A DNA stretch of 64,000 nucleotides from Nakamurella sp040546275. GTDB lineage: Bacteria; Actinomycetota; Actinomycetes; Mycobacteriales; Nakamurellaceae. Below are positions 29,205 through 37,677 of this stretch, piece by piece; the stretch's first letter is position 1; every line of letters begins with the position of its first letter. The notes below the pieces were generated by a model, which worked only from the letters and a program-made list of their open reading frames with translations, was not told the DNA's origin and ran no database searches. The translations under genes and the position numbers were made by a program. The stretch lies in NCBI RefSeq assembly GCF_040546275.1, contig NZ_JBEPNO010000021.1, positions 1 to 64,000 on the forward strand. Direction: 5' to 3'.

Positions 29205-29245
29205 AGCAGGGCCCGTCCGCACCCGAGGTGCGGACGGGCCCTGCT
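29205..29245. terminator. Bidirectional terminator between convergent genes
   Basis: A perfect 19-bp stem (29205-29223 with 29227-29245) with the loop cga. It lies 45 bases after the arabinofuranosidase stop and just before the ino1 stop on the other strand. There is no T run on either side. Confidence 0.8.
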
Positions 29246-29249
29246 CTCG

Positions 29250-30335
29250 TCACTCGGAAAGCTCGCCGGCGATGAACTTCTCGACGTTGTCGCGGGCCTG
29301 GTCGTCGGGGAACTGGACCGGCGGCGACTTCATGAAGTAGGACGAGGCGGACGTCAGCGGGCCGCTGACGCCACGGTCCTTGGCGATCTTCACTGCGCGG
29401 ACGGCGTCGATGATCACGCCGGCGGAGTTCGGCGAGTCCCACACCTCGAGCTTGTACTCCAGGGCCAACGGGACGTCTCCGAATGCCTTGCCCTCCAGAC
29501 GGACATAGGCCCACTTCCGGTCGTCCAGCCAGGCCACGTAGTCCGACGGACCGATGTGAACGTTGCGGGCACCGAGATCCCTGTCCACCTGGGAGGTCAC
29601 GGCCTGCGTCTTGGAGATCTTCTTTGACTCCAGACGATCTCGCTCCAGCATGTTCATGAAGTCCATGTTGCCGCCGACATTGAGCTGCATGGTGCGCTCC
29701 AGCAGCACGCCGCGGTCCTCGAAGAGCTTGGCCAGCACCCGGTGGGTGATGGTGGCACCGACCTGCGACTTGATGTCGTCCCCGATGATGGGAAGGCCGG
29801 CAGCCCGGAACTTGTCGGCCCACTCCTTCGTCCCGGCGATGAACACCGGCAGTGCGTTGACGAAGGCGCAGCCGGCGTCGATGGCGCACTGGGCGTAGAA
29901 CTTGGCCGCGTGCTCGGACCCGACGGGCAGATAGCAGACGACGACGTCGACCTTCGCGGCCTCGAGGGCGGCGACGACGTCGACCGGCTCGGCATCGGAC
30001 TCGCTGATCATCTCCCGGTAGTACTTCCCAAGACCGTCGAGGGTGTTGCCGCGCTGCACGATCACGCCCGTCGGCGGCACATCGGCGATCTTGATGGTGT
30101 TGTTCTCCGACGACGAGATCGCCTCGGCCAGATCGAAACCGACCTTCTTGGCGTCGACGTCGAAGGCCGCGACGAACTGGAGGTCCGACACGTGGTAATT
30201 GCCGAACTGCACGTGCATCAGGCCGGGGACCCTGGCGGCCGGATCGGCGTTGCGGTAGTACTCGACGCCCTGGACGAGCGATGAGGCGCAGTTGCCGACT
30301 CCGACGACGGCGACGCGGATGGGATGCGAACCCAT
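29250..30335 (-). CDS. ino1: Inositol-3-phosphate synthase
   Basis: Converts glucose 6-phosphate to 1L-myo-inositol 1-phosphate with NAD; supplies phosphatidylinositol and mycothiol in actinobacteria. At 361 aa it is the short actinobacterial form. The nucleotide-binding start reads RVAVVGVGNCASSLVQG. Further blocks are PTGVIVQRGNTLDGLGKYY, the catalytic-region VGATITHRVLAKLFEDRG and LNVGGNMDFMNMLE, and a Lys-containing SKKISKTQAV. The ATG at 30335 is chosen because AAGGAG lies 9 nt upstream and MGSHPIRVAVVG is the family N-terminus; the ORF extends to 30548 without homology. Two tandem inverted repeats (30382-30429) lie in its upstream region. Confidence 0.96.
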   Translation of the reverse strand: MGSHPIRVAVVGVGNCASSLVQGVEYYRNADPAARVPGLMHVQFGNYHVSDLQFVAAFDVDAKKVGFDLAEAISSSENNTIKIADVPPTGVIVQRGNTLDGLGKYYREMISESDAEPVDVVAALEAAKVDVVVCYLPVGSEHAAKFYAQCAIDAGCAFVNALPVFIAGTKEWADKFRAAGLPIIGDDIKSQVGATITHRVLAKLFEDRGVLLERTMQLNVGGNMDFMNMLERDRLESKKISKTQAVTSQVDRDLGARNVHIGPSDYVAWLDDRKWAYVRLEGKAFGDVPLALEYKLEVWDSPNSAGVIIDAVRAVKIAKDRGVSGPLTSASSYFMKSPPVQFPDDQARDNVEKFIAGELSE

Positions 30336-30381
30336 GATGGGTATCTCCTTCTCGGTGGTGATGCTTCGATCGGGTCGGCTG

Positions 30382-30429
30382 CCTGACAAATGGATCACCA
30401 TGTCACCTGACAAAGTGTTCCCTATGTCA
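30382..30429 (-). promoter_or_regulatory. Tandem inverted-repeat sites upstream of ino1
   Basis: Two adjacent 24-bp units (30382-30405 and 30406-30429) each contain, read on the ino1 strand, TGACA, 12 or 13 bases, then TGTCA. The half-sites are inverted within each unit and the units are directly repeated, an arrangement expected for cooperative binding by a dimeric regulator. The region is 46-94 bases upstream of the ino1 start codon. Confidence 0.55.
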
Positions 30430-30613
30430 ACCTGAGTATCGTCACGATACGCCCATAGGTCGTGCGTTCCGGCACAGAATCGGCTGTGACTCCGGTCGCC
30501 GTCCACCCCGGTCCCGGTGTCAGGGCGGTGGTACCCACTCGCCGCCAACGATGCCCGCCACCTGCGGAAATACCGGTGGGGGACACCCGAGATCGAGGTC
30601 TGGAGCGCCCGCG

Positions 30614-30619
30614 TAGGCT
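30614..30619 (+). promoter_or_regulatory. Predicted -10 box for a leaderless start
   Basis: TAGGCT lies 6 nt before the GTG at 30626. The same hexamer serves as the predicted -10 of rpsF at 37592. Confidence 0.5.
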
Positions 30620-30625
30620 GATCGG

Positions 30626-31024
30626 GTGCGGACGCAACGAGGACTGGTGGACTACGCGCTGCAGCGTCGTGCGCTGCTCGCGGAGGTCATGTCCGGTCGG
30701 ACCGGGGTGACCGAGGTCTGCGACGCGACGCCCTATCTGATCAGGGCGGCGAAGTTCCACGGGGTGCCGACGGACGTGAGTTGCCCGGTCTGCCGGAAGG
30801 AGCCGCTGACCCACGTCTACTGGGTCTACGGCGACGAGATCAAACACATGGCGGGTTCCGCGCGGCAGCCACCGGAGCTCGAGAAGATGGCGACCACGTT
30901 CGGCGAGTTCTCCGTCTATCAGGTCGAGGTCTGCCGGACCTGCTCCTGGAACCATCTGGTGGCCTCTTTCGTGATGGGCTTCAAGGGCGAGCAGGCCCCG
31001 AAACGTCGGCGTGCCGTCAAGTAG
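30626..31024 (+). CDS. DUF5318 family protein
   Basis: A 132-aa cytosolic protein of unknown function, related by sequence style and position to M. tuberculosis Rv0049. Two Cys pairs, CPVC (about 53-56) and a late CRTC (about 104-107), could form a zinc ribbon, with WVYGDEIKH between them. The basic C-terminus ends KRRRAVK. Divergent from ino1, as in mycobacteria. The GTG at 30626 is supported by the TAGGCT box 6 nt upstream. Its stop lies inside the first unit of a 20-bp tandem repeat. Confidence 0.82.
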   Translation: MRTQRGLVDYALQRRALLAEVMSGRTGVTEVCDATPYLIRAAKFHGVPTDVSCPVCRKEPLTHVYWVYGDEIKHMAGSARQPPELEKMATTFGEFSVYQVEVCRTCSWNHLVASFVMGFKGEQAPKRRRAVK

Positions 31025-31080
31025 TCCAGGCACACCGCCCGTAGTCCTGGCACACCGCCCGTAGTCCAGGCACACCGCCC
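31021..31080 (+). repeat. Three 20-bp tandem repeats at a stop codon
   Basis: Units gtagtccaggcacaccgccc at 31021, 31041 (one change) and 31061. The stop codon of the DUF5318 gene (tag, 31022-31024) is in the first unit; the array ends 16 bases before the next start. Confidence 0.92.
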
Positions 31081-31096
31081 GGCAGAGGAGTTTCCG

Positions 31097-32836
31097 ATGG
31101 CACAGAGTTCGGCGGACGCATGGTTCGCGGACGCGGTGGTCTACCAGATCTACCCGCGCAGCTTCGTCGATTCCGACGGCGACGGGTTCGGAGACCTGGC
31201 CGGAATCACCGGAAAGGTAGACTATCTGGCCGATCTCGGCGTCGATGTGCTCTGGCTGTCACCGATCTATCCGTCCCCCCAGGACGACAACGGTTACGAC
31301 ATCAGCGATTACCAGGACGTCGACCCCCTCTTCGGATCGCTGGAGCTCTTCGACGGGTTGCTGGCCGCCGTCCATGCGCGGGGCATGAAGCTCGTCATGG
31401 ACCTGGTCGTCAACCACACCTCGGACGAGCACCGGTGGTTCGCCGAGTCCAGGTCATCTCCCGACTCACCGCGGCGCGACTGGTACTGGTGGCGGCCCGC
31501 CCGTGACGGGATGGAGCCCGGTACGCCGGGAGCCGAGCCGAACAACTGGGGGTCGTTCTTCTCCGGGCCGGCCTGGGAGTTCGACGAGGCCAGCGGGGAG
31601 TACTACCTGCATCTGTTCTCCCGCAAGCAACCTGACCTCAACTGGGAGAATCCCGAGGTCCGGGAGGCCGTCTACTCGATGATGCGGTGGTGGCTGGACC
31701 GCGGGGTCGACGGGTTCCGGATGGACGTCGTCAACATGCTCTCCAAGGACGTCGGACTGCCGGACGGGGTGGCGGTGGGCGGCGGCCAACCCGGTGGCGA
31801 GCACTTCCTCAACGGCCCTCGCATCCACGAGTTCCTGCACGAGATGCACGCGGAGGTGTTCGCTTCTGGGGAAGGCCGGTTCCTGGCCGTCGGCGAGACA
31901 CCCGGCGTGACAGTCGATGACGCGAGGCTGTACACCGATCCGGCCAGGGCCGAGGTCGACATGGTCTTCCAGTTCGAGCATGTCGACCTGGATCACGGCA
32001 GCTCCAAGTGGGAGCACAAACCGTTGCTGCTCACCGATCTCAAGGCGAGCTTCGGTCGCTGGCAGGCCGGCCTGGCCGAGATCGGTTGGAACAGCCTCTA
32101 CTGGAACAACCACGACCAACCCCGAGCGGTCTCGCGTTTCGGCGACGACGGGGTCCATCGGGTGCGGTCGGCGAAGGCACTGGCGACCGTGCTGCACCTG
32201 CACCGCGGCACGCCCTACGTCTACCAGGGCGAGGAACTGGGGATGACGAACTATCCGTTCTCCTCCATCGACGACTTCCAGGACATCGAGTCCCGCAACC
32301 ATTACGCGGAAGCCGTTGCGGCGGGCCAGGATCCGGCCTCCGCGCTGGAGTCGCTGCGCCGACCGAGCCGGGACAACGCGAGAACCCCGGTGCAGTGGGA
32401 CGATTCAGCGCATGCCGGGTTCACCACCGGAACACCATGGCTCCAGGTCAATCCCAACTACCACGAGATCAATACCGTTGCGGCTCTTGCCGATCCGGAC
32501 TCGGTCCTGCATCACTACCGCAAGCTGATCGCTCTGCGGCACAGCGAGCCCACCGTCGCCCGTGGCGATTTCACCATGCTGCTGCCGAACGACGAGCAGA
32601 TCTACGCCTTCACCCGCCGGCTGGAGAACACCGAACTCCTGGTGCTGGCCAACCTGTCGGGCGAGACCGCCGATCCGGGTGAGCTGGCGGACTGGGAGGG
32701 CGCCGAGTTGGTGATCGGCACGGTGGACATCGACGCCGGCGACATCGACATCGACGCCGGCACACACGCCGGCAACGCTGCGCGGACCGGCAAGCTGGCC
32801 CCCTGGGAGGCTGTGGTCCTGCGCCGCACGCTCTGA
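31097..32836 (+). CDS. GH13 alpha-glucosidase / oligo-1,6-glucosidase
   Basis: Cytosolic glycosidase acting on short alpha-glucans, isomaltose or related sugars, 579 aa. GH13 regions are in order: DVLWLSPIYPSPQDDNGYD (I, preceded by VVYQIYPRSF), LVMDLVVNHTSDEH, GFRMDVVNML with the nucleophile Asp (about 210), FLAVGETPGV with the acid/base Glu, and YWNNHDQPRAVSRF with the third Asp. The QPR after NNHD is typical of the oligo-1,6-glucosidase/trehalose-6-phosphate hydrolase branch. No signal peptide. A small DIDAG repeat lies near the C-terminus. It and the next gene occupy the place where mycobacteria have ponA1 in this otherwise conserved neighbourhood. Confidence 0.92.
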   Translation: MAQSSADAWFADAVVYQIYPRSFVDSDGDGFGDLAGITGKVDYLADLGVDVLWLSPIYPSPQDDNGYDISDYQDVDPLFGSLELFDGLLAAVHARGMKLVMDLVVNHTSDEHRWFAESRSSPDSPRRDWYWWRPARDGMEPGTPGAEPNNWGSFFSGPAWEFDEASGEYYLHLFSRKQPDLNWENPEVREAVYSMMRWWLDRGVDGFRMDVVNMLSKDVGLPDGVAVGGGQPGGEHFLNGPRIHEFLHEMHAEVFASGEGRFLAVGETPGVTVDDARLYTDPARAEVDMVFQFEHVDLDHGSSKWEHKPLLLTDLKASFGRWQAGLAEIGWNSLYWNNHDQPRAVSRFGDDGVHRVRSAKALATVLHLHRGTPYVYQGEELGMTNYPFSSIDDFQDIESRNHYAEAVAAGQDPASALESLRRPSRDNARTPVQWDDSAHAGFTTGTPWLQVNPNYHEINTVAALADPDSVLHHYRKLIALRHSEPTVARGDFTMLLPNDEQIYAFTRRLENTELLVLANLSGETADPGELADWEGAELVIGTVDIDAGDIDIDAGTHAGNAARTGKLAPWEAVVLRRTL

Positions 32837-32927
32837 TGCCCCGCCGCGCGGATGAACTCGGCGACTCCTGTCCCACCCGTCCGTTTCACGCCTAGTTGAT
32901 CCGTGCGGGCGTAGTCGATCCGCGCGG

Positions 32928-33854
32928 TCAGGGGTGGCGGAGCAAGTGGGAACCGTTGTGGTGCAGCACTGCTCGCAGCCAGTCGTCGCCGAGGTCGAGC
33001 TCCACCAGGGACTGGATCTGGACGGAGAACGGGTGCGGGATGTTGGGGAAGTCCGACCCCAGCACCACCCGGTCACCGAGGTCGGCCAGCCGGGGCACCA
33101 GGTCGACCGGGAACGGCGCGAGCGCATTCAGGTAAGGCGTGAAGGCCATGGTGGTGTCCAGGTGCACCCGCGGATACTGCTCGACCAGGTCCAGGAACTC
33201 GCCGTACTCGGGCGAACCGGCGTGGGCGATGACCAACGTCAGGTCAGGGTGCCGGCGGAGGACCTCGGCGATCGGTCCGGGCCCGGTGAAGGTACCGGGG
33301 AACGGTCCGCTGCCGCAGTGGCAGACGACGGGCACCCCGGCGTCGGCGATCATGCCCCAGACGGGGTCCAGCAGTTCATCACGCGGGTCGTAGGCGCCGA
33401 CCTGGACGTGCGACTTGAACACGGCGGCACCACGGTCCAGGGCAGTGCGGACGTACTCGTCCACCCCGGGCTCCGGGTAGAACGTCGCCGATGGCACACA
33501 ACCGGGTGTCCTGGCCCCGAAATCCATGGCCCAGTCGCTCAGCCACTGCCCCATCCCGGCCCGGTGCGCGTACGTCAGAGCCGTGAAGCCGGTGACGCCG
33601 AGCGCCGACAGCGTGGCGAGCCGGACCGACTCGTCCTGCCGGTACTCGATGGGCCACTGCATCCCCACCGTCGGGGGCACCTTGTCGAAGTAGTCCCACA
33701 CCTTGCGCAGCACGTTGTCCGGCATGAAGTGCACGTGGATGTCGACCATGCCGGGCAGGCCGAGAGCGGCGAGGAAGGCGGGCAGATCGTCATCGGTGAG
33801 CACGGTGAACGATTGGATCACACCCGTCCGCAGGTCGAACTTCGCCCAGGACAC
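32928..33854 (-). CDS. Amidohydrolase family protein (TIM-barrel metal hydrolase)
   Basis: Predicted metal-dependent hydrolase or decarboxylase of the amidohydrolase 2 group, 308 aa. Metal ligands are visible: VDIHVHFMP (HxH), VVCHCGSG, VIAHAGSPE and LGSDFPN (final Asp). The substrate is unknown. The GTG at 33854 is preferred because GGGGTGAG lies 6 nt upstream; a GTG at 33821 is an alternative. The ORF extends to 34073, but this would overlap the divergent GT87 gene. Divergent from that gene with only 34 bases between the starts. Confidence 0.82.
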   Translation of the reverse strand: MSWAKFDLRTGVIQSFTVLTDDDLPAFLAALGLPGMVDIHVHFMPDNVLRKVWDYFDKVPPTVGMQWPIEYRQDESVRLATLSALGVTGFTALTYAHRAGMGQWLSDWAMDFGARTPGCVPSATFYPEPGVDEYVRTALDRGAAVFKSHVQVGAYDPRDELLDPVWGMIADAGVPVVCHCGSGPFPGTFTGPGPIAEVLRRHPDLTLVIAHAGSPEYGEFLDLVEQYPRVHLDTTMAFTPYLNALAPFPVDLVPRLADLGDRVVLGSDFPNIPHPFSVQIQSLVELDLGDDWLRAVLHHNGSHLLRHP

Positions 33855-33876
33855 ACTCGGCTCACCCCGGTCCCAG

Positions 33877-33882
33877 TAGCAT
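33877..33882 (+). promoter_or_regulatory. Predicted -10 box for a leaderless start
   Basis: TAGCAT lies 6 nt before the GTG at 33889, the same geometry as the DUF5318 gene. The divergent amidohydrolase start lies only 23 bases away, so the promoters must overlap. Confidence 0.45.
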
Positions 33883-33888
33883 CGCGCC

Positions 33889-35670
33889 GTGGACGAACTC
33901 GGGAAGCAGCCTGCCGGCGACGACGCTACGGGTGCTGCCATCCCCGGTGTCGGGTCGGGAACCGGGTCCGGCGCCCCGCCCGAGGGGGTCTTCGGTGCCG
34001 ACGAGATCGCCAGGGTCGAGACCGCGTCCGGGCTGAGCCGCTCGGCGACCCTGTCACCCACCGAACGCGTCATCCCGACCTGGACCGACCCGACCGTGCG
34101 CCGCGCTTCGGAGGTGATCGGCGGCCCGCTCGGCCGTCATGCCATCGTCGGTCGGGCGGTCTGGCTGACGCCGCTGCGGGTCTGCCTGCTGATGGCCATC
34201 CTCATCCTCATCTTCGGCTGGCTGTTCAAGGCCGCCTGCATCCAGCAGGGTCCGAACGGGGACGGCGGCGGCGTCACCCTTGACCAGAGCGGCCAGCGCC
34301 CGTGGATCACCGGTTGCTACAACGACGTCGTGCCGCTGTACGGCAGCCACAAACTCGACACCCAGGCGATGCCGTACAAGACGTCATGGGTCGACACCGA
34401 CGGCACCACGCACTACATGGAGTACCCGGTCGTCACCGGCTACTTCATGTGGGGCGTCAGCGAGCTGGCCAAGTACTACGTCAAGTTCGCAGGGCCGGCC
34501 GGTCTGCCGGTCCCCCTGGACGTCGCCGCCTACTTCACCATCGGCGCCATCATTCTCGGCATGTTCTACCTCTGGGCGGTCGCCTCGACGGCTCGGATCG
34601 CCCGGCGACGGGTCTGGGACGTGGCGATCATGTGTCTGTCCCCGCTGCTCATCGTGCATGCCTTCACCAACTGGGACCTGCTGGCGATCGGCATGACGGC
34701 CGGCGCGATGGCCGCGTGGGCGAGGGGTCGACCGGTGCTGGCCGGCGCCCTGATCGGGCTGGGCACCGCGGCGAAGCTCTATCCCGTGCTGCTGCTCGGC
34801 CCGTTGCTGCTGCTCTGCCTCCGCACGGGGAAGCTCCAGGGTTTCGTCCGGTCGACGATCGCCGCCGCCGTGGTCTGGCTCGCGATCAACCTTCCGATCA
34901 TGGCGCTCTTTCCGACCGGTTGGTACGAGTTCATCAAGCTCAATTCCGAGCGCCCCGCCGAATACGACTCCTGGTACTCGATCTACACCACGCTGTCCGG
35001 CAGCACGGTCTTCGACAACGCCAGGGGGGCCGACTCACCGACGCTGCTCAACGTCCTGTCGCTGCTGCTCTTCGCGCTCGCGTGTCTGGCCATCGGATGG
35101 TTCGCGTTGTCCGCGACGCGACGGCCCCGGCTGGCTCAGTTGATCTTCCTGGTGGTCGCGGCGTTCCTGCTGACCAACAAGGTGTGGTCGCCGCAGTACA
35201 GCCTCTGGTTGCTGCCGCTGGTGACGCTCGCCTTGCCACGCTGGCGGCCCGTGCTGGCCTGGCAGTTCTCCGAGGCCGTCGTCTGGATCCTGCTGATGCT
35301 GTCCTTCGCCGGCGTGGAGAACAAGGGTCTTTCGATCTATCCGTTCATCGGTGCGGCGATCCTGCGTGACATCCTGCTGGTGATGTTGGTGGTCAGGGTG
35401 ATCCGCGAGATCCAACACCCGGCAAACGATCTCATTCGGATGGCAGGTGACGACGACCCGTCCGGTGGGGTGCTGGAGAATTCACCCGACCGCTTCGTGC
35501 TGCCCTCGATCGGGGCGCTCTGGAACGACCTGAAGCGGCCGGCACCCGAGCGGGAAACGGTCCTGGTTGGCGCGCCGGACGACGGCTCGTCCAGTTCAGT
35601 GATCCAATCGGACTCGGCGGTTCGACCGGGCTCGGCGCTCCGACAGACGGATGACGAACTTCAGCCCTGA
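33889..35670 (+). CDS. GT87 family polyprenol-mannose-type glycosyltransferase
   Basis: A polytopic membrane protein of 593 aa with about ten hydrophobic segments between residues 95 and 500. The N-terminal 90 residues are polar. Features of the GT87/DUF2029 family are YMEYPVVTGYFMWG, FTNWDLLAIGMTAGAMAAW, GLGTAAKLYPVLLLGPLLLL and FLLTNKVWSPQYSLWLLPL. Mycobacterial members transfer mannose from polyprenyl-phosphate-mannose to lipomannan or related glycans outside the membrane; Rv0051 is the positional counterpart. The donor and acceptor here are unknown. The start is supported by the -10 box 6 nt upstream. The last 75 bases overlap the convergent DUF3052-like gene. Confidence 0.85.
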   Translation: MDELGKQPAGDDATGAAIPGVGSGTGSGAPPEGVFGADEIARVETASGLSRSATLSPTERVIPTWTDPTVRRASEVIGGPLGRHAIVGRAVWLTPLRVCLLMAILILIFGWLFKAACIQQGPNGDGGGVTLDQSGQRPWITGCYNDVVPLYGSHKLDTQAMPYKTSWVDTDGTTHYMEYPVVTGYFMWGVSELAKYYVKFAGPAGLPVPLDVAAYFTIGAIILGMFYLWAVASTARIARRRVWDVAIMCLSPLLIVHAFTNWDLLAIGMTAGAMAAWARGRPVLAGALIGLGTAAKLYPVLLLGPLLLLCLRTGKLQGFVRSTIAAAVVWLAINLPIMALFPTGWYEFIKLNSERPAEYDSWYSIYTTLSGSTVFDNARGADSPTLLNVLSLLLFALACLAIGWFALSATRRPRLAQLIFLVVAAFLLTNKVWSPQYSLWLLPLVTLALPRWRPVLAWQFSEAVVWILLMLSFAGVENKGLSIYPFIGAAILRDILLVMLVVRVIREIQHPANDLIRMAGDDDPSGGVLENSPDRFVLPSIGALWNDLKRPAPERETVLVGAPDDGSSSSVIQSDSAVRPGSALRQTDDELQP

Positions 35671-36045
35671 CCAGGTCGGATCGATCGCGGCGACCTTGAT
35701 GTCGACCCGGCCGCCGGCGAGGCCGTAGTCGCGGACGACGACATCCGTCAGGTCGGTGACGATCCCGGACGCCCGCTTGGGCCAGCACACCCAGAGACTG
35801 CCGGTCGTCGTGTGCGCTGCCTTTGCGAAGCCGAAAAGGCTGTGCAGCGTGGAGCTTTCGGGGCAGAAGAGCAGCACCACGGGATAGCTGCCGGGTTTGC
35901 CCATCCGTAGTGCGTCGTCCGGTCCGTCTGCGATCGCCAGGCTGGTGACGTCGAATTCGAACGGGTCGCCGAGCACCAGTACCGGTTCGCCGGGCCTGAT
36001 GCCGAGTTTGCGCCGCAGGGGACCACCGGATTGGTCGCTGGTCAC
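35596..36045 (-). CDS. DUF3052-like protein
   Basis: A 149-aa protein resembling the actinobacterial DUF3052 family: LRRKLGIRPGEPVLVLG at the start, a central LFCPESSTLHSLF, LWVCWPKRASGIVTDLTDVV and WSGLKFVIRLSERRAR near the end. Function unknown; no signal or membrane segment. The GTG at 36045 overlaps the stop of the MFS gene (GTGA), so it is translated from the MFS transcript. The frame runs upstream through the whole MFS gene but that part is shadow. Its 3' end overlaps the GT87 gene by 75 bases on the other strand. Confidence 0.7.
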   Translation of the reverse strand: MTSDQSGGPLRRKLGIRPGEPVLVLGDPFEFDVTSLAIADGPDDALRMGKPGSYPVVLLFCPESSTLHSLFGFAKAAHTTTGSLWVCWPKRASGIVTDLTDVVVRDYGLAGGRVDIKVAAIDPTWSGLKFVIRLSERRARSNRRVRLDH

Positions 36046-37496
36046 CGTGTCGTCCGGGACAAGCGGGTTGCCAAGGTGGACTGGGCGACCGTGGTGGCCG
36101 GCGCGGCCCGTGGCCTGCACCCCAGGACCAGGAGCGCGCCGACCGTGGTGGCGATGGTGGTGAACACGACGGCGTGGTTCCAGCCGCTGATCAGCGACTG
36201 CTGGGGCGTCCCGGAATGTACCGACGTCGCCATGATCGCGACGATCGTGACGCCGATTGCCGACCCCAGATACCGCGCGGTGTTGTTGGCCCCGCTGCCC
36301 ATCCCGGCCCGCGCGGGCGGGACGGTGGCCACCGATTCCCGGCCCAGCGCCGCGTTGATGACGCCTGTCCCGATGCCGGCGACGATCAGTCCGGGGACGG
36401 CCTGCAGGACGGAGGAGTCGGTGCGCTGCCAGCCCATCGCTGCCTGTCCCAGCGCCACCACCAGCAGTCCGAGGACGAACTGCACGCGGCCCGTCATCCT
36501 CAGATGCCGTGCCGCCAGCGAGGTGAGCACGCTGAACGCGGACCAGCCGAGCAGGGCGATGGCCGCGACCAGCTCGGACTCGTGCATCCCGCGCTGCAGG
36601 ACCGTCGAGAAGAACGACATCTGGGCGATGACCCCGAGGCCGGTGGCCAGCGCCGCGACGTTGACCGCGACGAACGCCGGATTGCCGAAGAGCTTCGGAT
36701 CCAGCATCGGCGAGACGCTCCTGATCTCCGCGGCGACGAACGCGACCAGCAGCAGGACACCCCCGATGACCAGGACGAGGACGGACGGTCTGGCGAGGCC
36801 GGAGCGGGCCAGGGTGAGGCCGGCGATCAGCGCACCGAGTCCGGTGGACAGCAGGATGACGCCCGCCCAGTCGATCCGGCGGCGGTGGTGTGCCCTGGAC
36901 TCGGTCAGCAGGTGCGCGCCCGCGAAGGCCAGCGCCACCGAGAGGATCGCGACCAGGCCGTACGCCGCGCGCCAGTTGATCGCCAGCCCCAACCCGGCGG
37001 CCATCAACGGACCGACGGCGATCCCGCCGCCGAGGGCCGCGCCCCAGATCCCAGAGGCCTTGGCCCGGCCCGGTCCCGTTGGGAACTGGTGGCTGATCAG
37101 CGCCAGACTGCACGCGATGACGGCCGCTGCCCCGACTCCCTCGAGGATGCGGCCGATGATCAGCACCACGTCGTTCGGCGCCAGCGCACACGGGATGCTG
37201 GCGATGCCCAGCACCGTCGCCCCGATGATGAAGACCCGGCGCCGGCCGAAGTCGTCGGCGAGCGCGCCGCTGGTGAGCAGGGCCACGGCGAGGCCGAGGC
37301 TCATCGAGCTGAGGATCCAGGCCTGCGCGCCGGGGCCCGCGTTCAGGCCCTTGGCGGTGTCGGCCAGCGAGGCGACCGGTGTGGTGAAGGAGATCAGTGC
37401 GATCAGCGTGCCTGCCGCCGCGACCCACAGCGTGCGGCTCGCGAGCTGGGTGGAGCTCGGCTGGACGCCGGCGGCACCTGGTGTCGTGGCAGACAT
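36042..37496 (-). CDS. MFS transporter, DHA2-type drug/proton antiporter
   Basis: A membrane exporter of 484 aa with about 14 hydrophobic segments, the length and count of the DHA2 (EmrB/QacA) group. Motif A reads GALADDFGRRRVFIIG (about 65-80). An Arg-containing GRILEGVGAAAVI follows, and a motif C-like GIWGAALGGGIAVGPLMA lies near 140-157. A second half begins near 250. The ATG at 37496 gives MSATTPGA and precedes the first helix by about 20 residues; upstream in-frame sequence to 37727 runs into the rpsF leader and is rejected. The substrate is unknown. It interrupts the GT87-rpsF order seen in mycobacteria. Confidence 0.9.
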   Translation of the reverse strand: MSATTPGAAGVQPSSTQLASRTLWVAAAGTLIALISFTTPVASLADTAKGLNAGPGAQAWILSSMSLGLAVALLTSGALADDFGRRRVFIIGATVLGIASIPCALAPNDVVLIIGRILEGVGAAAVIACSLALISHQFPTGPGRAKASGIWGAALGGGIAVGPLMAAGLGLAINWRAAYGLVAILSVALAFAGAHLLTESRAHHRRRIDWAGVILLSTGLGALIAGLTLARSGLARPSVLVLVIGGVLLLVAFVAAEIRSVSPMLDPKLFGNPAFVAVNVAALATGLGVIAQMSFFSTVLQRGMHESELVAAIALLGWSAFSVLTSLAARHLRMTGRVQFVLGLLVVALGQAAMGWQRTDSSVLQAVPGLIVAGIGTGVINAALGRESVATVPPARAGMGSGANNTARYLGSAIGVTIVAIMATSVHSGTPQQSLISGWNHAVVFTTIATTVGALLVLGCRPRAAPATTVAQSTLATRLSRTTR

Positions 37497-37568
37497 GACC
37501 GCCAGTCTGCCCGAGGCCCATACGGTGGGGTTGCCTCGCTCACGTCCGAGCGCAGGCACCTGGGCGTT

Positions 37569-37597
37569 TTGGCTGGTCCGGCCCGCACTGGTAGGCT
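37569..37597 (+). promoter_or_regulatory. rpsF operon promoter
   Basis: TTGGCT (37569-37574) and TAGGCT (37592-37597) are separated by 17 bp. Transcription would start near 37604, giving a leader of about 97 nt that contains two hairpins. Confidence 0.55.
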
Positions 37598-37613
37598 TCA
37601 AGGGTTGTGCTGC

Positions 37614-37640
37614 GCCCGCCGACATCGGCGGGCTCTTTTT
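37614..37640 (+). terminator. Attenuator-like hairpin in the rpsF leader
   Basis: GCCCGCCG (37614-37621) pairs with CGGCGGGC (37626-37633) around acat, followed by TCTTTTT. It is only about 10 nt after the predicted transcription start, so it should act in the rpsF leader rather than end an upstream gene; the upstream gene is on the other strand. Confidence 0.55.
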
Positions 37641-37658
37641 GCGGCCCGACATCCTCCT

Positions 37659-37677
37659 GCCGCGGAAAGACCGCGGC
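37659..37677 (+). promoter_or_regulatory. Second leader hairpin before rpsF
   Basis: GCCGCGG and CCGCGGC form a 7-bp stem around aaaga, 13 nt before the AGGAGG Shine-Dalgarno. Autoregulatory S6:S18-binding leaders precede rpsF in many bacteria; whether this hairpin has their exact form I cannot confirm. Confidence 0.4.

Noticed and set aside
26361..29222. Long minus-strand ORF of about 950 codons across the arabinofuranosidase
   Set aside because: It is a shadow: high-GC codon bias of the plus-strand gene keeps the opposite frame open, and its translation shows no domain and is Arg/Gly/Asp-rich.
29205..29245. Operator role for the 19-bp perfect inverted repeat
   Set aside because: It lies between two convergent stop codons with a 3-nt loop, which fits a bidirectional terminator better.
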